Source: JBFGJH01 sp041586155 (GTDB lineage: Bacteria; Actinomycetota; Acidimicrobiia; Spongiisociales; JAENVV01). From it: a DNA stretch of 64,000 bases. Location of the stretch: positions 1 through 64,000 of the forward strand of contig JBFHAT010000008.1 of the NCBI GenBank assembly GCA_041586155.1, written 5' to 3'. A program made the translations under genes and the position numbers. Of the stretch, positions 43,766-52,742 are shown in pieces. The notes under the pieces are model-generated. The model had not been told where the DNA came from. It saw nothing but the letters and a program-made list of their open reading frames with translations, and did not search any database. How positions within the stretch are numbered: position 1 is the first letter of the stretch; each line of letters opens with the position of its first letter.

Positions 43766-44671
43766 TTATTGCTGATGACTCCGCTTGAGCGTCTCCAGAT
43801 CCGGCTGCGGCGAGAACGAATGGTGTGCAAGCCGTCCGGTCGTCATCTTGACGGACACGTCGAGTCCGGCTTGTGAACCCGTCCCGTGGAAGACGCCGCG
43901 TAACGGCGTCACGTCCTCGTAGTCGCGCCCGTGACCGATCTTGACGTGCCGCTCGCCGGCCTCGAGCTGGTTGGTCGGATCCAGCGCCCACCAGCCCCAC
44001 CCGGGGATCTCCACTTCTACCCACGCGTGCGTCTTGACATCGATCTCGTCCGCCTCGGGCGCACCCCCGTCGGCCGAGTCGGCCGAATAGAGGTACCCGC
44101 TCACGTAGCGCGCCGAGAAGCCGACGCTGCGATAGAGCGCCAGCGCGAGATGGGCGTAGTCCTGACAGACGCCGGCCGCACTGGTGAACACTTCATCGAC
44201 CGGGACTCCGACCTCGGTGACTCCGGGCACGTAGGTCATGTGGGAGCCGACGGCACGATGTATGGCCAGAGCGGCTTCGGGGGCGGTATCCAGGCCTTCC
44301 ACCGCTCTCTGGGCCATCGCCGCGATCGGCTCGTTCCACTGGACGTGTGGCGAGGGCACCCCAAACTCGTTCCACTCTCCGTTGGGCGAGGGCAGCGGGG
44401 TGGGGGGCGGCTCTGGATGCGGCAAAGTCTGGACGCTGGCCGTCGCCACCACCGACAGCCGGGTGTGAAGCTTGTTGATCCCGAACGCGTCGACTCTCGT
44501 CCCCCAATAGTCGATGTACGACGTGAGAGAGGACGGCGGGTCGACTTCGACCCGATAGGAGATCAGCCGCTGGTATTCGTTCGTTGCCGGGCACGCACGT
44601 AGCAGGTTCTGGCTGTCGGCCACCGGCGCGTCGTAGGTGAAGCTCGACTGGTAGCGGAGGTCGATGTTCAT
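43766..44671 (-). CDS. Transglutaminase-like cysteine protease-fold protein
   Basis: A 301-residue protein with an N-terminal beta domain (1-110) and a transglutaminase-like core. The catalytic triad is visible: SAAGVCQDYAHLALALYRSVG (cysteine), VKTHAWVEVEIPG (histidine) and WWALDPTNQ (aspartate). Such domains form or break isopeptide and peptide bonds. It shares ATGA with the upstream alpha-E gene. The ATP-grasp/alpha-E/transglutaminase triad is conserved in many bacteria and is thought to make or hydrolyse an unknown peptide. Confidence 0.9.
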   Translation of the reverse strand: MNIDLRYQSSFTYDAPVADSQNLLRACPATNEYQRLISYRVEVDPPSSLTSYIDYWGTRVDAFGINKLHTRLSVVATASVQTLPHPEPPPTPLPSPNGEWNEFGVPSPHVQWNEPIAAMAQRAVEGLDTAPEAALAIHRAVGSHMTYVPGVTEVGVPVDEVFTSAAGVCQDYAHLALALYRSVGFSARYVSGYLYSADSADGGAPEADEIDVKTHAWVEVEIPGWGWWALDPTNQLEAGERHVKIGHGRDYEDVTPLRGVFHGTGSQAGLDVSVKMTTGRLAHHSFSPQPDLETLKRSHQQ

Positions 44672-45600
44672 ACGGCCTGATAGGAGCTCAGCGGCTCCCC
44701 GCCCGTCTCGAACAGGTCGCGATGGAGCGTCTCGCTGGCGTGGCGGATGCCCTCCTGCAACTCCTCGAGCATCGTTTCGAGCGCAGGATCGGCCACACCC
44801 GGAACCTCGACGAACTGGAGCCAGGCTCGAACCCGGCCCAGCCGGCGCGGCGCTTTGGCGAGTCCGTCGGAAGGAAGGGCCGCCGCGAGCTGCTGCTCGG
44901 CGCTGCGCAGACAGAACAGCACCCCGCATGGCACGTCATCGGCAGTCAACAGCCACGACACCGCCTCGTCGCTGGTCCCGGCCGCCCCGTAGCGGTCAGT
45001 GAACGGTTGAAAACCCGATGTCGACCTGAGCACCCTCTCCCACGTCTCGAAGGTGTGCGCCTGTCGGACACGCTGCACGTCGATCAGCCGGCACGTCATC
45101 TCTGCGCGTTCGAGGAGACGGCCGGCGATCAGAAATCGGAAGCCGTCGGTGCGAGCCATCCGGTCGGTGATCGTTCCCGAGACGATGTGGGAGTGGACCT
45201 TGAGCTGGTCGCTGAACTCCCAGAACGTCGCCCCCGACGGCTCGGAGCCGGCCACGAGTCGGTGAAAGCGGTTGACGGCCTCGAGAAGCTCGACGGGCGC
45301 GACGTCCCGCACGTTGAGGAGGTTGGTCCGTGCGTTCGCCAGCGCAGTGATGATCGACGACGGGTTGCGCCGGTCCGAGATCAGGAAACGCAGAACATCC
45401 TCCGCCACGAATTCGTGGTCGACGTCGAACTCCTCGGTCAGGTACAGCGCCTCGATGAGATCCGCCCACGCTCGCTGTCGGGCGACATTGGAGTCCTCGA
45501 GCTGCCGTTGATAGGTCACATCGAGCATGCGGGAGGTGGCAGTGACACGCTCGATGTACCGACCCACCCAGAACAGGCTCTCCGCGTGACGCGACAACAT
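44668..45600 (-). CDS. Alpha-E domain protein
   Basis: A 310-residue all-alpha protein opening MLSRHAESLFWVGRYIERV, the signature of the alpha-E family (COG2307). Further conserved pieces are ISDRRNPSSIITALANARTN, LIAGRLLERAEMTCRLID and an acidic helix near the end. No enzymatic activity has been assigned. It overlaps the ATP-grasp gene by one base (TGATG) and the transglutaminase gene by four, so all three are translationally coupled. Confidence 0.9.
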   Translation of the reverse strand: MLSRHAESLFWVGRYIERVTATSRMLDVTYQRQLEDSNVARQRAWADLIEALYLTEEFDVDHEFVAEDVLRFLISDRRNPSSIITALANARTNLLNVRDVAPVELLEAVNRFHRLVAGSEPSGATFWEFSDQLKVHSHIVSGTITDRMARTDGFRFLIAGRLLERAEMTCRLIDVQRVRQAHTFETWERVLRSTSGFQPFTDRYGAAGTSDEAVSWLLTADDVPCGVLFCLRSAEQQLAAALPSDGLAKAPRRLGRVRAWLQFVEVPGVADPALETMLEELQEGIRHASETLHRDLFETGGEPLSSYQAV

Positions 45601-47042
45601 CAGCTCGACGGCTCCAGCACCCAGGTGTCTTTCGAACCGCCGCCCTGTGACGAGTTGACGATCATCGACCCTTCCCTCATGGCGACCCGAGTCAAACCTC
45701 CCGGCAAGACACGCACGCCGTTGCCGCCGACGACGACAAAGGGGCGCAGGTCCAGCCGGCGCGGCGCCAGGACACCGTCGGAATAGCTGGGGTGTGTCGA
45801 CAACTGCACCAGTTCTTGAGCGATGTATCCACGTGGGTTGCTGAAGATGCGGGTCCGGATGTCCTGCAGTTCCTCGGCGGTGGCTTGCGGGCCGATGACA
45901 ATTCCGTAGCCACCGGCGTCGGCGACCGGTTTGATGACCAGCTCGTCGAGGCGCGACGCTACCTCCGCCCGATGTTGGTCGTCCCACAAGAGGTAGGTGG
46001 TGACGTTGGGGATGATCGGTTCTTCACCCAGGTAGTGCCGGATGAAGTCGGACACATAGGCGTACACCGCCTTGTCGTCGGCCACCCCATTGCCCACCGC
46101 GTTGGCCAGCGCCACCGTTCCTTGCCTCACAGCAGACATGAGCCCGGGCACGCCGAGCACCGACGACCGTTCGAAAACGACCGGGTCGAGAAAGGCGTCA
46201 TCGATGCGGCGATAGATGACATGTACTTGTTGCGGGCCGCGGGTCGTGTGGACATACACCTTGTGGTCTTGAACGACCAGGTCGCTCCCCTCCACGAGTT
46301 CCACCCCCATCCGTCTCGCCAGGAACGAGTGCTCGAAATACGCCGAGTTGTAGACCCCAGGGGTCAACACCACCACCTTCGGGTACTCGACCTGCGGAGC
46401 CAGCGTTTCCAGCGCGGTGAGGAGCATCGCCCCGTATCCGTCCACCGGCCTGATGGAGTAGCGCTCGAACAGCAGCGGCGACGCCCGGCGCATCGCCGCG
46501 CGATTCTCGACCACATACGAGACCCCACTGGGAACCCGGAGGTTGTCCTCCAACACCCGGTAGGTGCCATCGCCGTCTCGGACGATGTCGATCCCTGCAA
46601 CGACGCAGCGGGCCCCATGAGGTACTGCGATGCCGACCGCCTCGCGCATGTATCCGGTCGAGCTCTTGACGACCCACTCGGGAATCAAGCCCTCCCGGAC
46701 TGCGGTTGCGTCGCCCACGTAGAGGTCCTCGAGAAACAAGTTGAGGGCGGTGATGCGCTGGGCGACACCCCGCTCGAGCGCTGCCCACTCGTCGTGGGGA
46801 ATGATGCGAGGAACCAGGTCCATCGGCCAGGTCCGCTCAACCCCTTCCTCGCCACCGTAGACGGCGAACGTGATGCCCAAGTCCCGGAACGTCGTGTCGG
46901 ACAGCCGCGCCCGTTCGGCGATGTCGCTCGTCGTCAAGGCATTGAGCCTGTCGACGAGAGGGACATAGTGGGGGCGCGGCTGGCCGCCCTCGAAGACTTC
47001 ACAGAACGTGCCACCGGAGTCGTATCGATCGAACAAGGCCAC
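45600..47042 (-). CDS. Circularly permuted ATP-grasp ligase (COG2308 type)
   Basis: A 480-residue protein. Key segments: GITFAVYGGEEGVERTWPMD, FLEDLYVGDATAVREGLIP, the nucleotide/metal site VLEDNLRVPSGVSYVVENR, and RRLDLRPFVVVGGNGVRVLPGGLTR. Circularly permuted ATP-grasp proteins are predicted to ligate a carboxylate to an amine, giving short peptides or modified cofactors. The GTG start at 47042 makes it the first gene of a coupled leftward operon. The substrate is unknown. Confidence 0.9.
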   Translation of the reverse strand: MALFDRYDSGGTFCEVFEGGQPRPHYVPLVDRLNALTTSDIAERARLSDTTFRDLGITFAVYGGEEGVERTWPMDLVPRIIPHDEWAALERGVAQRITALNLFLEDLYVGDATAVREGLIPEWVVKSSTGYMREAVGIAVPHGARCVVAGIDIVRDGDGTYRVLEDNLRVPSGVSYVVENRAAMRRASPLLFERYSIRPVDGYGAMLLTALETLAPQVEYPKVVVLTPGVYNSAYFEHSFLARRMGVELVEGSDLVVQDHKVYVHTTRGPQQVHVIYRRIDDAFLDPVVFERSSVLGVPGLMSAVRQGTVALANAVGNGVADDKAVYAYVSDFIRHYLGEEPIIPNVTTYLLWDDQHRAEVASRLDELVIKPVADAGGYGIVIGPQATAEELQDIRTRIFSNPRGYIAQELVQLSTHPSYSDGVLAPRRLDLRPFVVVGGNGVRVLPGGLTRVAMREGSMIVNSSQGGGSKDTWVLEPSS

Positions 47043-47111
47043 TGCGGCAGATTAGTGACCCCCGGTGGCGAGCCGGACGGCGGAATGGTCGGCGCTGAGT
47101 AGGGTGGTGAC

Positions 47112-47924
47112 ATGGCCGAGCCGATCGATCGGAGGCGCTTTCTCGTACGAATGTCCAAGGGCGGCTTGGCCGTGGCGGTTCTCGGCGTTGCCGCCTGTTC
47201 AGCGGACGAACCGTCGGTCGAGACCACCGGACCGACAACCACGCCACCAGTCGAGACCGTCGGGCCGGCAACCAGCGGACCGGTCGAGCCCACGACCACC
47301 ACGGCGGCTGCCCAGACCCCAACGACAACAGAACCGACCGTTGTCGAATGGCAGAGAGTGGCGCTGGGCAACGTCTCCGCCTACCTCGTGATGCGAGCGG
47401 GAGAAGCCGCCATCGTCGACACGGGGATCCCGGGGAGTGCCGGGGCGATCGAGGCGGCGCTGACTGCGATAGGTGGGAGCTGGGACGCGGTCAGCAATGT
47501 GTTCCTCACCCACCTCCACCCCGACCACGTCGGCAGCATCGGCGCTGTGCTCGAAGCCGCCCCGGCGGCACGCGCTTTTGTAGGCGCCGCCGACATCCCC
47601 TCGATCGCTTCTCCCCGCCCGATCACTGCCGTGACCGACGGCGAACGAATCTTCGATCTCACGATGATCGCCACGCCAGGCCACACCGAAGGGCACATTT
47701 CGGTCCTCGACCCGGCGGCGTCGGTGCTGGTGGCCGGCGACGCCCTGGTCAACACGGAGGGGCTGAGCGGGTCCAACCCCCGCTTCACGGCCGACGTCGA
47801 AGCGGCGGCGGATTCTGTCCGTAAGCTGGCGTCATTCGAGTTCGACACCATCTTGTTCGGGCACGGCGATCCGATCACCGCCGGGGGCAGCAGCCGAGTT
47901 GCGGAACTCGTTGCCGGCTCGTAG
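47112..47924 (+). CDS. Metallo-beta-lactamase-fold lipoprotein with Tat-type signal
   Basis: A 270-residue MBL-fold hydrolase. The N-terminus is RRRFLVRMSKGG, then a hydrophobic run ending in VLGVAACSADEP, a twin-arginine plus lipobox arrangement, followed by a threonine/proline linker. Metal ligands appear as THLHPDHVGS, TPGHTEGHIS, GDALVN and LFGHGDP. Activity on beta-lactams is not implied; glyoxalase II and lactonase-type hydrolases share the fold. It is divergent from the ATP-grasp operon. Confidence 0.85.
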   Translation: MAEPIDRRRFLVRMSKGGLAVAVLGVAACSADEPSVETTGPTTTPPVETVGPATSGPVEPTTTTAAAQTPTTTEPTVVEWQRVALGNVSAYLVMRAGEAAIVDTGIPGSAGAIEAALTAIGGSWDAVSNVFLTHLHPDHVGSIGAVLEAAPAARAFVGAADIPSIASPRPITAVTDGERIFDLTMIATPGHTEGHISVLDPAASVLVAGDALVNTEGLSGSNPRFTADVEAAADSVRKLASFEFDTILFGHGDPITAGGSSRVAELVAGS

Positions 47925-47990
47925 CCAACTGTCGAAATGGGCGTCCTTCGATCGTCGTACTGCTGATAGGTTGACGACCGAGGAGGCACG

Positions 47991-48365
47991 ATGCCGAAAT
48001 ACGCAGCCCTGATCTACTCGCCCGCAGAGAACGAGGGCACCGGGACGCCGGAGGACTTCGAGCGAATCTTCGGTGAGTACGCCGAGTTCGGCGAGGAGGC
48101 CGGCTCGGCCGGCGTGATCCTAGGAGGTGAGGCGCTCCACGACTCGCACACGGCCACGACGGTTCACGTCGCCGGCGGCGCCAAGGGCGGCGACGTGATC
48201 ACCACCGACGGCCCTTTCGCCGAGACCAAGGAAGTGCTCGGCGGGTTCTACCTGCTCGAGTGCGCCGACCTCGACGAGGCCGTTCAGTGGGCGGCGCGCA
48301 TCCCCGGTGCCTGGTACGGCAAGGTGGAGGTCCGGCCCGTGCTCGCGTTCGAAGAGGGTGGCTGA
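47991..48365 (+). CDS. YCII/DGPF-domain protein
   Basis: A 124-residue protein with the ferredoxin-like YCII fold. The DGPF signature is TTDGPFAETKEVLGGFYLLE near residue 70. Proteins of this type are genetically linked to ECF42-type sigma factors, and here the sigma gene overlaps its 3' end by 8 bases. They are proposed to be connected to the sigma factor's signal or target, but the mechanism is unsettled. Confidence 0.9.
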   Translation: MPKYAALIYSPAENEGTGTPEDFERIFGEYAEFGEEAGSAGVILGGEALHDSHTATTVHVAGGAKGGDVITTDGPFAETKEVLGGFYLLECADLDEAVQWAARIPGAWYGKVEVRPVLAFEEGG

Positions 48366-49572
48366 CCCACTAGAGGAGACCCTGAGGATCGAGGGCGGCC
48401 GTGTATTGGCCACCCTCGTTCGCATGCTCGGCGATATCGGTCAAGCGGAGGACGCACTGCAGGAAGCGGCGCTCACTGCGCTGCAACGATGGCGCAAGTC
48501 GGGCGAGCCCGACAACCCGGCGGCCTGGCTCACGACCACCGCCCGCAACAAAGCCCTCGATCGCATCCGCCGCGAACGGGCGAGGGGAGCCAAAGAGGAG
48601 GCAGCCGTGCGTCTCTTGTCGGAGCCACCCACAGAAGAGGAGATGGGAGACGACGTCCTCCGCCTGCTGTTCACGTGTTGTCATCCGGCGCTGGCTCGGG
48701 AGGCGCAGGTCGCGCTGGCACTGCGCACGATCTCAGGCCTCACCACCGCCGAGATCGCTCGAGCCTTCCTCGTGTCAGAACCCACGATGGGACAAAGGAT
48801 CAGCCGCGCCAAGGCGAAGATCAAGAAGTCGCACATCCCCTATCGCGTCCCCGAAGAACACGAGCTGCCAACGCGCCTGGCGGGGGTGCTGGCGGTGCTG
48901 TACCTGGTCTTCACCACTGGTCACCACTCCCCCGGCGGCGAAGACGGCGCTCGCGTCGAGCTGGCTGCCGAGGCCATCCGGCTCACACGGCTTCTCAACG
49001 CGCTGATGCCGGATGAGCCGGAAGTCTGGGGACTGCTTGCGTTGATGCTCGCCACCCATGCCCGACGCACGGAGCGTTTCGATGCCGTCGGCGATCTCGT
49101 GTTGTTGGAAGATCAGGATCGGAGCCGCTGGGATCACGCCATGGCGGCAGAAGCCGCAGAGATTCTCACGCGCGGCGGCCCGCAGCCGGGTCCGTACCGG
49201 CTGCAGGCTGCGATTGCGTGCGTCCACAGCCTTGCGCCACGCTTCGAACTGACGGACTGGCACCAGATCGTGCGGCTGTACCGGTCCTTGGAGCAGATCG
49301 CCCCGACCCCCGTGGTCCGTGTCAACCGGGCCGTGGCGGAGGCATTTGCGTTTGGCCCGCGCGCCGGCCTCGATCTCCTCGACGGAATCGATGGTGTCGA
49401 TGAATGGCATTTCTACTGGTCGGCCCGGGCCGAGCTTCTCTGGCGAGCCGGCGACAGGAAGGGCGCTTCCGAGCATTTTCGGCGGGCTCTGGCCTGCCCA
49501 CTCAACGGCGCCGACCGCAGGCACCTTCAGCGCCGGCTTGCCGCCGTGACCGGATCGGACGCCTCCAACTGA
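48358..49572 (+). CDS. ECF42-type RNA polymerase sigma factor with TPR extension
   Basis: A 404-residue sigma factor. Region 2 is at residues 8-75 (MLGDIGQAEDALQEAALTAL, then WLTTTARNKALDRIRRE); region 4 is near 125-160 (ISGLTTAEIARAFLVSEPTM, then ISRAKAKIKK). A 240-residue C-terminal extension is helical and TPR-like, as in the ECF42 group, where it replaces a separate anti-sigma factor. The GTG start at 48358 overlaps the DGPF gene by 8 bases. No anti-sigma gene is adjacent, consistent with this group. Confidence 0.9.
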   Translation: MADPLEETLRIEGGRVLATLVRMLGDIGQAEDALQEAALTALQRWRKSGEPDNPAAWLTTTARNKALDRIRRERARGAKEEAAVRLLSEPPTEEEMGDDVLRLLFTCCHPALAREAQVALALRTISGLTTAEIARAFLVSEPTMGQRISRAKAKIKKSHIPYRVPEEHELPTRLAGVLAVLYLVFTTGHHSPGGEDGARVELAAEAIRLTRLLNALMPDEPEVWGLLALMLATHARRTERFDAVGDLVLLEDQDRSRWDHAMAAEAAEILTRGGPQPGPYRLQAAIACVHSLAPRFELTDWHQIVRLYRSLEQIAPTPVVRVNRAVAEAFAFGPRAGLDLLDGIDGVDEWHFYWSARAELLWRAGDRKGASEHFRRALACPLNGADRRHLQRRLAAVTGSDASN

Positions 49573-49662
49573 TCGGTCGTCTTAACACCAGCGCCGCTCC
49601 GCTGCTACCGTCCGTCGTTCCGAACGGTCCAGCAAAGCGACCGCCGATCTGAAAGTAGCCCA

Positions 49663-49917
49663 ATGTCCAAGAAGCTGTACGTAGGCAACCTGCCATTTTC
49701 AACCGGATCCGAAGACCTGCGCAGGTTGTTCGCACAGTACGGAACGGTCGATGATGCGATCGTCATCTCCGATCGTGATACCGGTCGGTCCCGTGGATTC
49801 GGATTCGTCGAGATGAGCACCGCCGAAGAGGCGAACAACGCAATCGAAGGCCTCAATGGCACCGACATCGGTGGGCGCCAGGTCAACGTCAACATCGCTC
49901 GCGAACGCAGCCGCTGA
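49663..49917 (+). CDS. RRM-type RNA-binding protein
   Basis: An 84-residue single RRM. RNP2 is KLYVGNLPF and RNP1 is RSRGFGFVEMS, both intact with the aromatic residues that stack on RNA bases. It is of normal bacterial RRM-protein length, with a short arginine-serine tail. Cyanobacterial relatives are cold-induced. The 90-base upstream stretch includes an ACCGT/ACGGT hairpin that could be a leader element, though this is speculative. Confidence 0.9.
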   Translation: MSKKLYVGNLPFSTGSEDLRRLFAQYGTVDDAIVISDRDTGRSRGFGFVEMSTAEEANNAIEGLNGTDIGGRQVNVNIARERSR

Positions 49918-49943
49918 CGATCAGTCGGGGCCGCCGAGCTGAG

Positions 49944-51404
49944 TCAGGCGGGCTGATCGCTCGTGAGGCGCATCTCGGCCGCGGATGCGATCCCGCGCAC
50001 CATCTGTGGAAATACGATGGCGTGGAATGGTGTCATGGCGAACCAGTAGAGGCGGCCCCACAACCCGCGCGGCACGTAGGTCGCAGTCTGTACCAGCTTC
50101 GAGCCGGACGCCGTCGGCGACACCTCCCACTCCAGCCAGGCCTTGCCGGGGACGCTCATCTCTGCTCTGAGGCGGAGCGCACGCCCCGGATCGATCCCGA
50201 CGACACGCCAGAAGTCGAGCGCCTCCCCGGGGCGGAGCTGATCGGGGTGGCGCCTGCCTCGCCGCAGGCCCGCTCCTCCGAACAACTGGTCGATCAATCC
50301 TCGGATCTTCCATGCCCAGGCGGCTGAGTAGTACCCGCGCCCACCTCCCACACCCATGAACGCCCAGGCGACATCCTCGGGCGAGGCCGTCGTCTCGACC
50401 TCCCGCACGTCCGTGAAGATGGTTCCGAAGGCATAGTCCGGGTCGCTGGGCAGCGGATCGGATGGGTCCCAGCTGGTCGGCGTCCACCGTGTGGGAACGT
50501 CGGCGCCCTGGGTCGAGCGAATCGCCCTGCTGATGGCGGTGCGATAGCCGACCGGACGGACCGACGGCAGCAGACGCTCGATCTCGGCAGTGTCGGCGAC
50601 GACCTCGGTTTGCAGGCTCGACACGAGTTGGCGGGCGATGTCTCCCGACAGGGGGGTGACGAACTGCACCCACCACGCCGAGAGCTCGAGAGGAAGGAAA
50701 GGTATCGAGATGATCAGGCGTCTGCGGAGGCCTGCCTCCTGCGCGTAGCCCTGCATCATCCCCTCGTAGGTCAGCACGTCCGCCCCCCCGACCTCGAGGA
50801 TCCGGTCATAGGCTTCCGGACGACCGAGCACGCCGATCAAGTAGGCCAGCACGTCGGCGATAGCGAGCGGCTGACACCGAGTCTGCACCCATTTCGGCGT
50901 CGTCATCACCGGAAGCACTTCGGCGAGATAGCGGATCATCTCGAAGGACAGGCTGCCGGATCCGATGATCACCGCCGCCCGCAGTTCGGTTACCGGGACC
51001 GGTCCATCCGCCAAGATCCGGCCCACTTCTTGTCGAGACCGCAGATGCCGGGAGAGGTCGCCATCGCCCAGGCCACCGAGATACACGATCTGGCCGACGT
51101 CCGATGCCGCCGTTGCGTCCGCAAGGTGGCGGGCCGCCGCCGCTTCCCGCTGATCGAACCCGCGTTCTCCCAGCGAGTGGACGAGGTAGTAGACAGCATC
51201 GCATCCGGCGATCGCCGGCGGAAGGCTGGCGGGATCCAGAAGGTCGGCGCGCCGGATCTCCACCTCCGCTCGCCACGGATACTCCTCCAACTTGGCCGGA
51301 TCACGGCTCAAAGCGACAACCGAGTGGCCGGCCGTCAGCAACTCGGGAATGAGCCGACCCCCGATGTATCCACTGGCACCCAACACAGCGATCTTCATTG
51401 TCAC
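49944..51404 (-). CDS. SDR NAD(P)-binding protein fused to DUF2867
   Basis: A 486-residue protein. The N-terminal Rossmann domain (1-300) has VLGASGYIGGRLIPELL and VYYLVHSLGERGFDQREA, as in atypical SDRs of the NDUFA9/isoflavone-reductase kind. The C-terminal DUF2867 domain (about 315-475) has WAFMGVGGGRGYYSAAWAWK and PGEALDFWRVVGIDPGR. This fusion is widespread in actinobacteria; its substrate is not known. The ATG at 51398 is an alternative start two codons in. Confidence 0.87.
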   Translation of the reverse strand: MTMKIAVLGASGYIGGRLIPELLTAGHSVVALSRDPAKLEEYPWRAEVEIRRADLLDPASLPPAIAGCDAVYYLVHSLGERGFDQREAAAARHLADATAASDVGQIVYLGGLGDGDLSRHLRSRQEVGRILADGPVPVTELRAAVIIGSGSLSFEMIRYLAEVLPVMTTPKWVQTRCQPLAIADVLAYLIGVLGRPEAYDRILEVGGADVLTYEGMMQGYAQEAGLRRRLIISIPFLPLELSAWWVQFVTPLSGDIARQLVSSLQTEVVADTAEIERLLPSVRPVGYRTAISRAIRSTQGADVPTRWTPTSWDPSDPLPSDPDYAFGTIFTDVREVETTASPEDVAWAFMGVGGGRGYYSAAWAWKIRGLIDQLFGGAGLRRGRRHPDQLRPGEALDFWRVVGIDPGRALRLRAEMSVPGKAWLEWEVSPTASGSKLVQTATYVPRGLWGRLYWFAMTPFHAIVFPQMVRGIASAAEMRLTSDQPA

Positions 51405-51469
51405 CTCGTCTGATGTACGTGCGCCGCCCTACGGCAGACACAACAGTAGATACCCGGCTCGGCGGTCCT

Positions 51470-52030
51470 TCAATCGGAAAGCGCCGGAGTCGTGCCTGAC
51501 ACGATGTGGTTCTTGCCGTTCTTGGTCGCGATGGCCCCTTCGAAGCCGGCGCGCCCGAAGGAGTCGACCAGCTGGGCAGCCCGCTCATCGTCGAGGCCGT
51601 GCGCGCCCCGCGTGCTGCGTTCGATGATGTAGAGATGCCCGCCGGGCGCAAGGACGCGGGCGGCCTCTCGCAAGCCCGCGTCGGCGTCGTTCCAGTGGTG
51701 CCACGACTGGATCGACCAGGCGACCGAGAAGGAATCGTCGTCGAACGGCAGCGCTTCCGCCGTCCCTGTGGCGAAGGTGACGTTGGAGATCCCGGCCGAA
51801 CGGGCCCGGGCGATCTCGGTCATCTTGGGCGATGCGTCCACACCTGAGGCCTTGTCGACCAAGGAAGCTGCCGCTCGTACTGCAGCCCCCGGGCCACAGC
51901 CAATGTCGAGGGCTCGGTCACTCGAGGCGAGCGGAACGAGGAAGCTGATCCGACGGTTGGTCATGGGATTGCGGTTGAACAGCGAATAGACGACTGCTCG
52001 CCAGCGGGACCATGGCTCCTCGTGCGACAT
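51470..52030 (-). CDS. Class I SAM-dependent methyltransferase
   Basis: A 186-residue enzyme. Motif I is RALDIGCGPGAAVRAAASLV, followed by ASGVDASPKMTEIARARSA, then AEALPFDDDSFSVAWSIQSWHHW and VLAPGGHLYIIERSTRG. This is a Methyltransf_11-type fold. The substrate is unknown. The ATG at 52030 is preceded by no strong ribosome site. It is divergent from the small lipoprotein gene. Confidence 0.82.
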   Translation of the reverse strand: MSHEEPWSRWRAVVYSLFNRNPMTNRRISFLVPLASSDRALDIGCGPGAAVRAAASLVDKASGVDASPKMTEIARARSAGISNVTFATGTAEALPFDDDSFSVAWSIQSWHHWNDADAGLREAARVLAPGGHLYIIERSTRGAHGLDDERAAQLVDSFGRAGFEGAIATKNGKNHIVSGTTPALSD

Positions 52031-52120
52031 CGTTGCATTGTCGCGGCTCCCAACCGTCTTCGCCGGTTTGGGAGGCGCCGCATGCGGGTAGCGCCCTGTT
52101 CTCAGCGACAAGGAGGACCC

Positions 52121-52312
52121 ATGAAAGTCCGTCAGGCTGTCGCAGCAGGCCTCATCGCTGCGATGCCATTCACCCTCACCGCCTGCGCCGACGAGGACGG
52201 CGACGGCGCGACGACCGACGAGGAAGTCAACCAGGTCGACGAGGTCATCGAAGATCTCGCCAGCACCCTCGAAACCGAGATCGAACAGGGAACTGAGGAG
52301 GTCGCAGAATGA
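52121..52312 (+). CDS. Small acidic lipoprotein
   Basis: A 63-residue protein with an ideal AAGGAGG ribosome site. The signal peptide ends in MPFTLTACADEDGDG (lipobox cysteine near residue 22). The mature part is about 40 residues, very acidic and probably helical, with Val/Leu heptad-like spacing. It shares ATGA with the CBS-domain gene downstream. I do not recognise the family. Confidence 0.75.
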   Translation: MKVRQAVAAGLIAAMPFTLTACADEDGDGATTDEEVNQVDEVIEDLASTLETEIEQGTEEVAE

Positions 52313-52725
52313 CCAAGGTACGAGAAGTCATGACCCACGGGGTCGCGGTGATCGACGAAGGAGACACGGTCGCCACGGCTGCCAGGTTGATGCGCGACCA
52401 TGGGATCGGCGATGTCGTCGTGACGGCCCACGAGAAGGCCACGGGAATCCTCACCGATCGCGACGTCACGATTCGCGCTGTCGCCGAGGGGCTGGATCCC
52501 GCCTCTACCTCTGTGGGGGACGTGGCCACGCATGATTTGGTGACGGTCGAGGCAGACGCCGACCTGAGCGACGCCGAGGCGCTGATGCGGCGCCACGACA
52601 TCAGGCGTCTGCCGGTGGTCGAGGATGGCTTCGCCGTCGGCTTCTTGACGCTTGGCGACCTGGCGATCGCCGAGAAGCCGGCGTCGGTGCTGGGCGAGAT
52701 CAGCGCGGCGCCCGACGACTTCTGA
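52309..52725 (+). CDS. CBS-domain pair protein
   Basis: A 138-residue protein with two CBS motifs: VREVMTHGVAVIDEGDTVATAARLM through ILTDRDVTIRAV, and VGDVATHDLVTVEADADLSDAEALM through FLTLGDLAIAEK. CBS pairs bind adenosine nucleotides such as AMP, ATP or SAM. It is translationally coupled to the small lipoprotein. It may be an energy sensor, but the effector is unknown. Confidence 0.9.
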   Translation: MTKVREVMTHGVAVIDEGDTVATAARLMRDHGIGDVVVTAHEKATGILTDRDVTIRAVAEGLDPASTSVGDVATHDLVTVEADADLSDAEALMRRHDIRRLPVVEDGFAVGFLTLGDLAIAEKPASVLGEISAAPDDF

Positions 52726-52742
52726 ACCGACGCCTCACTCGA

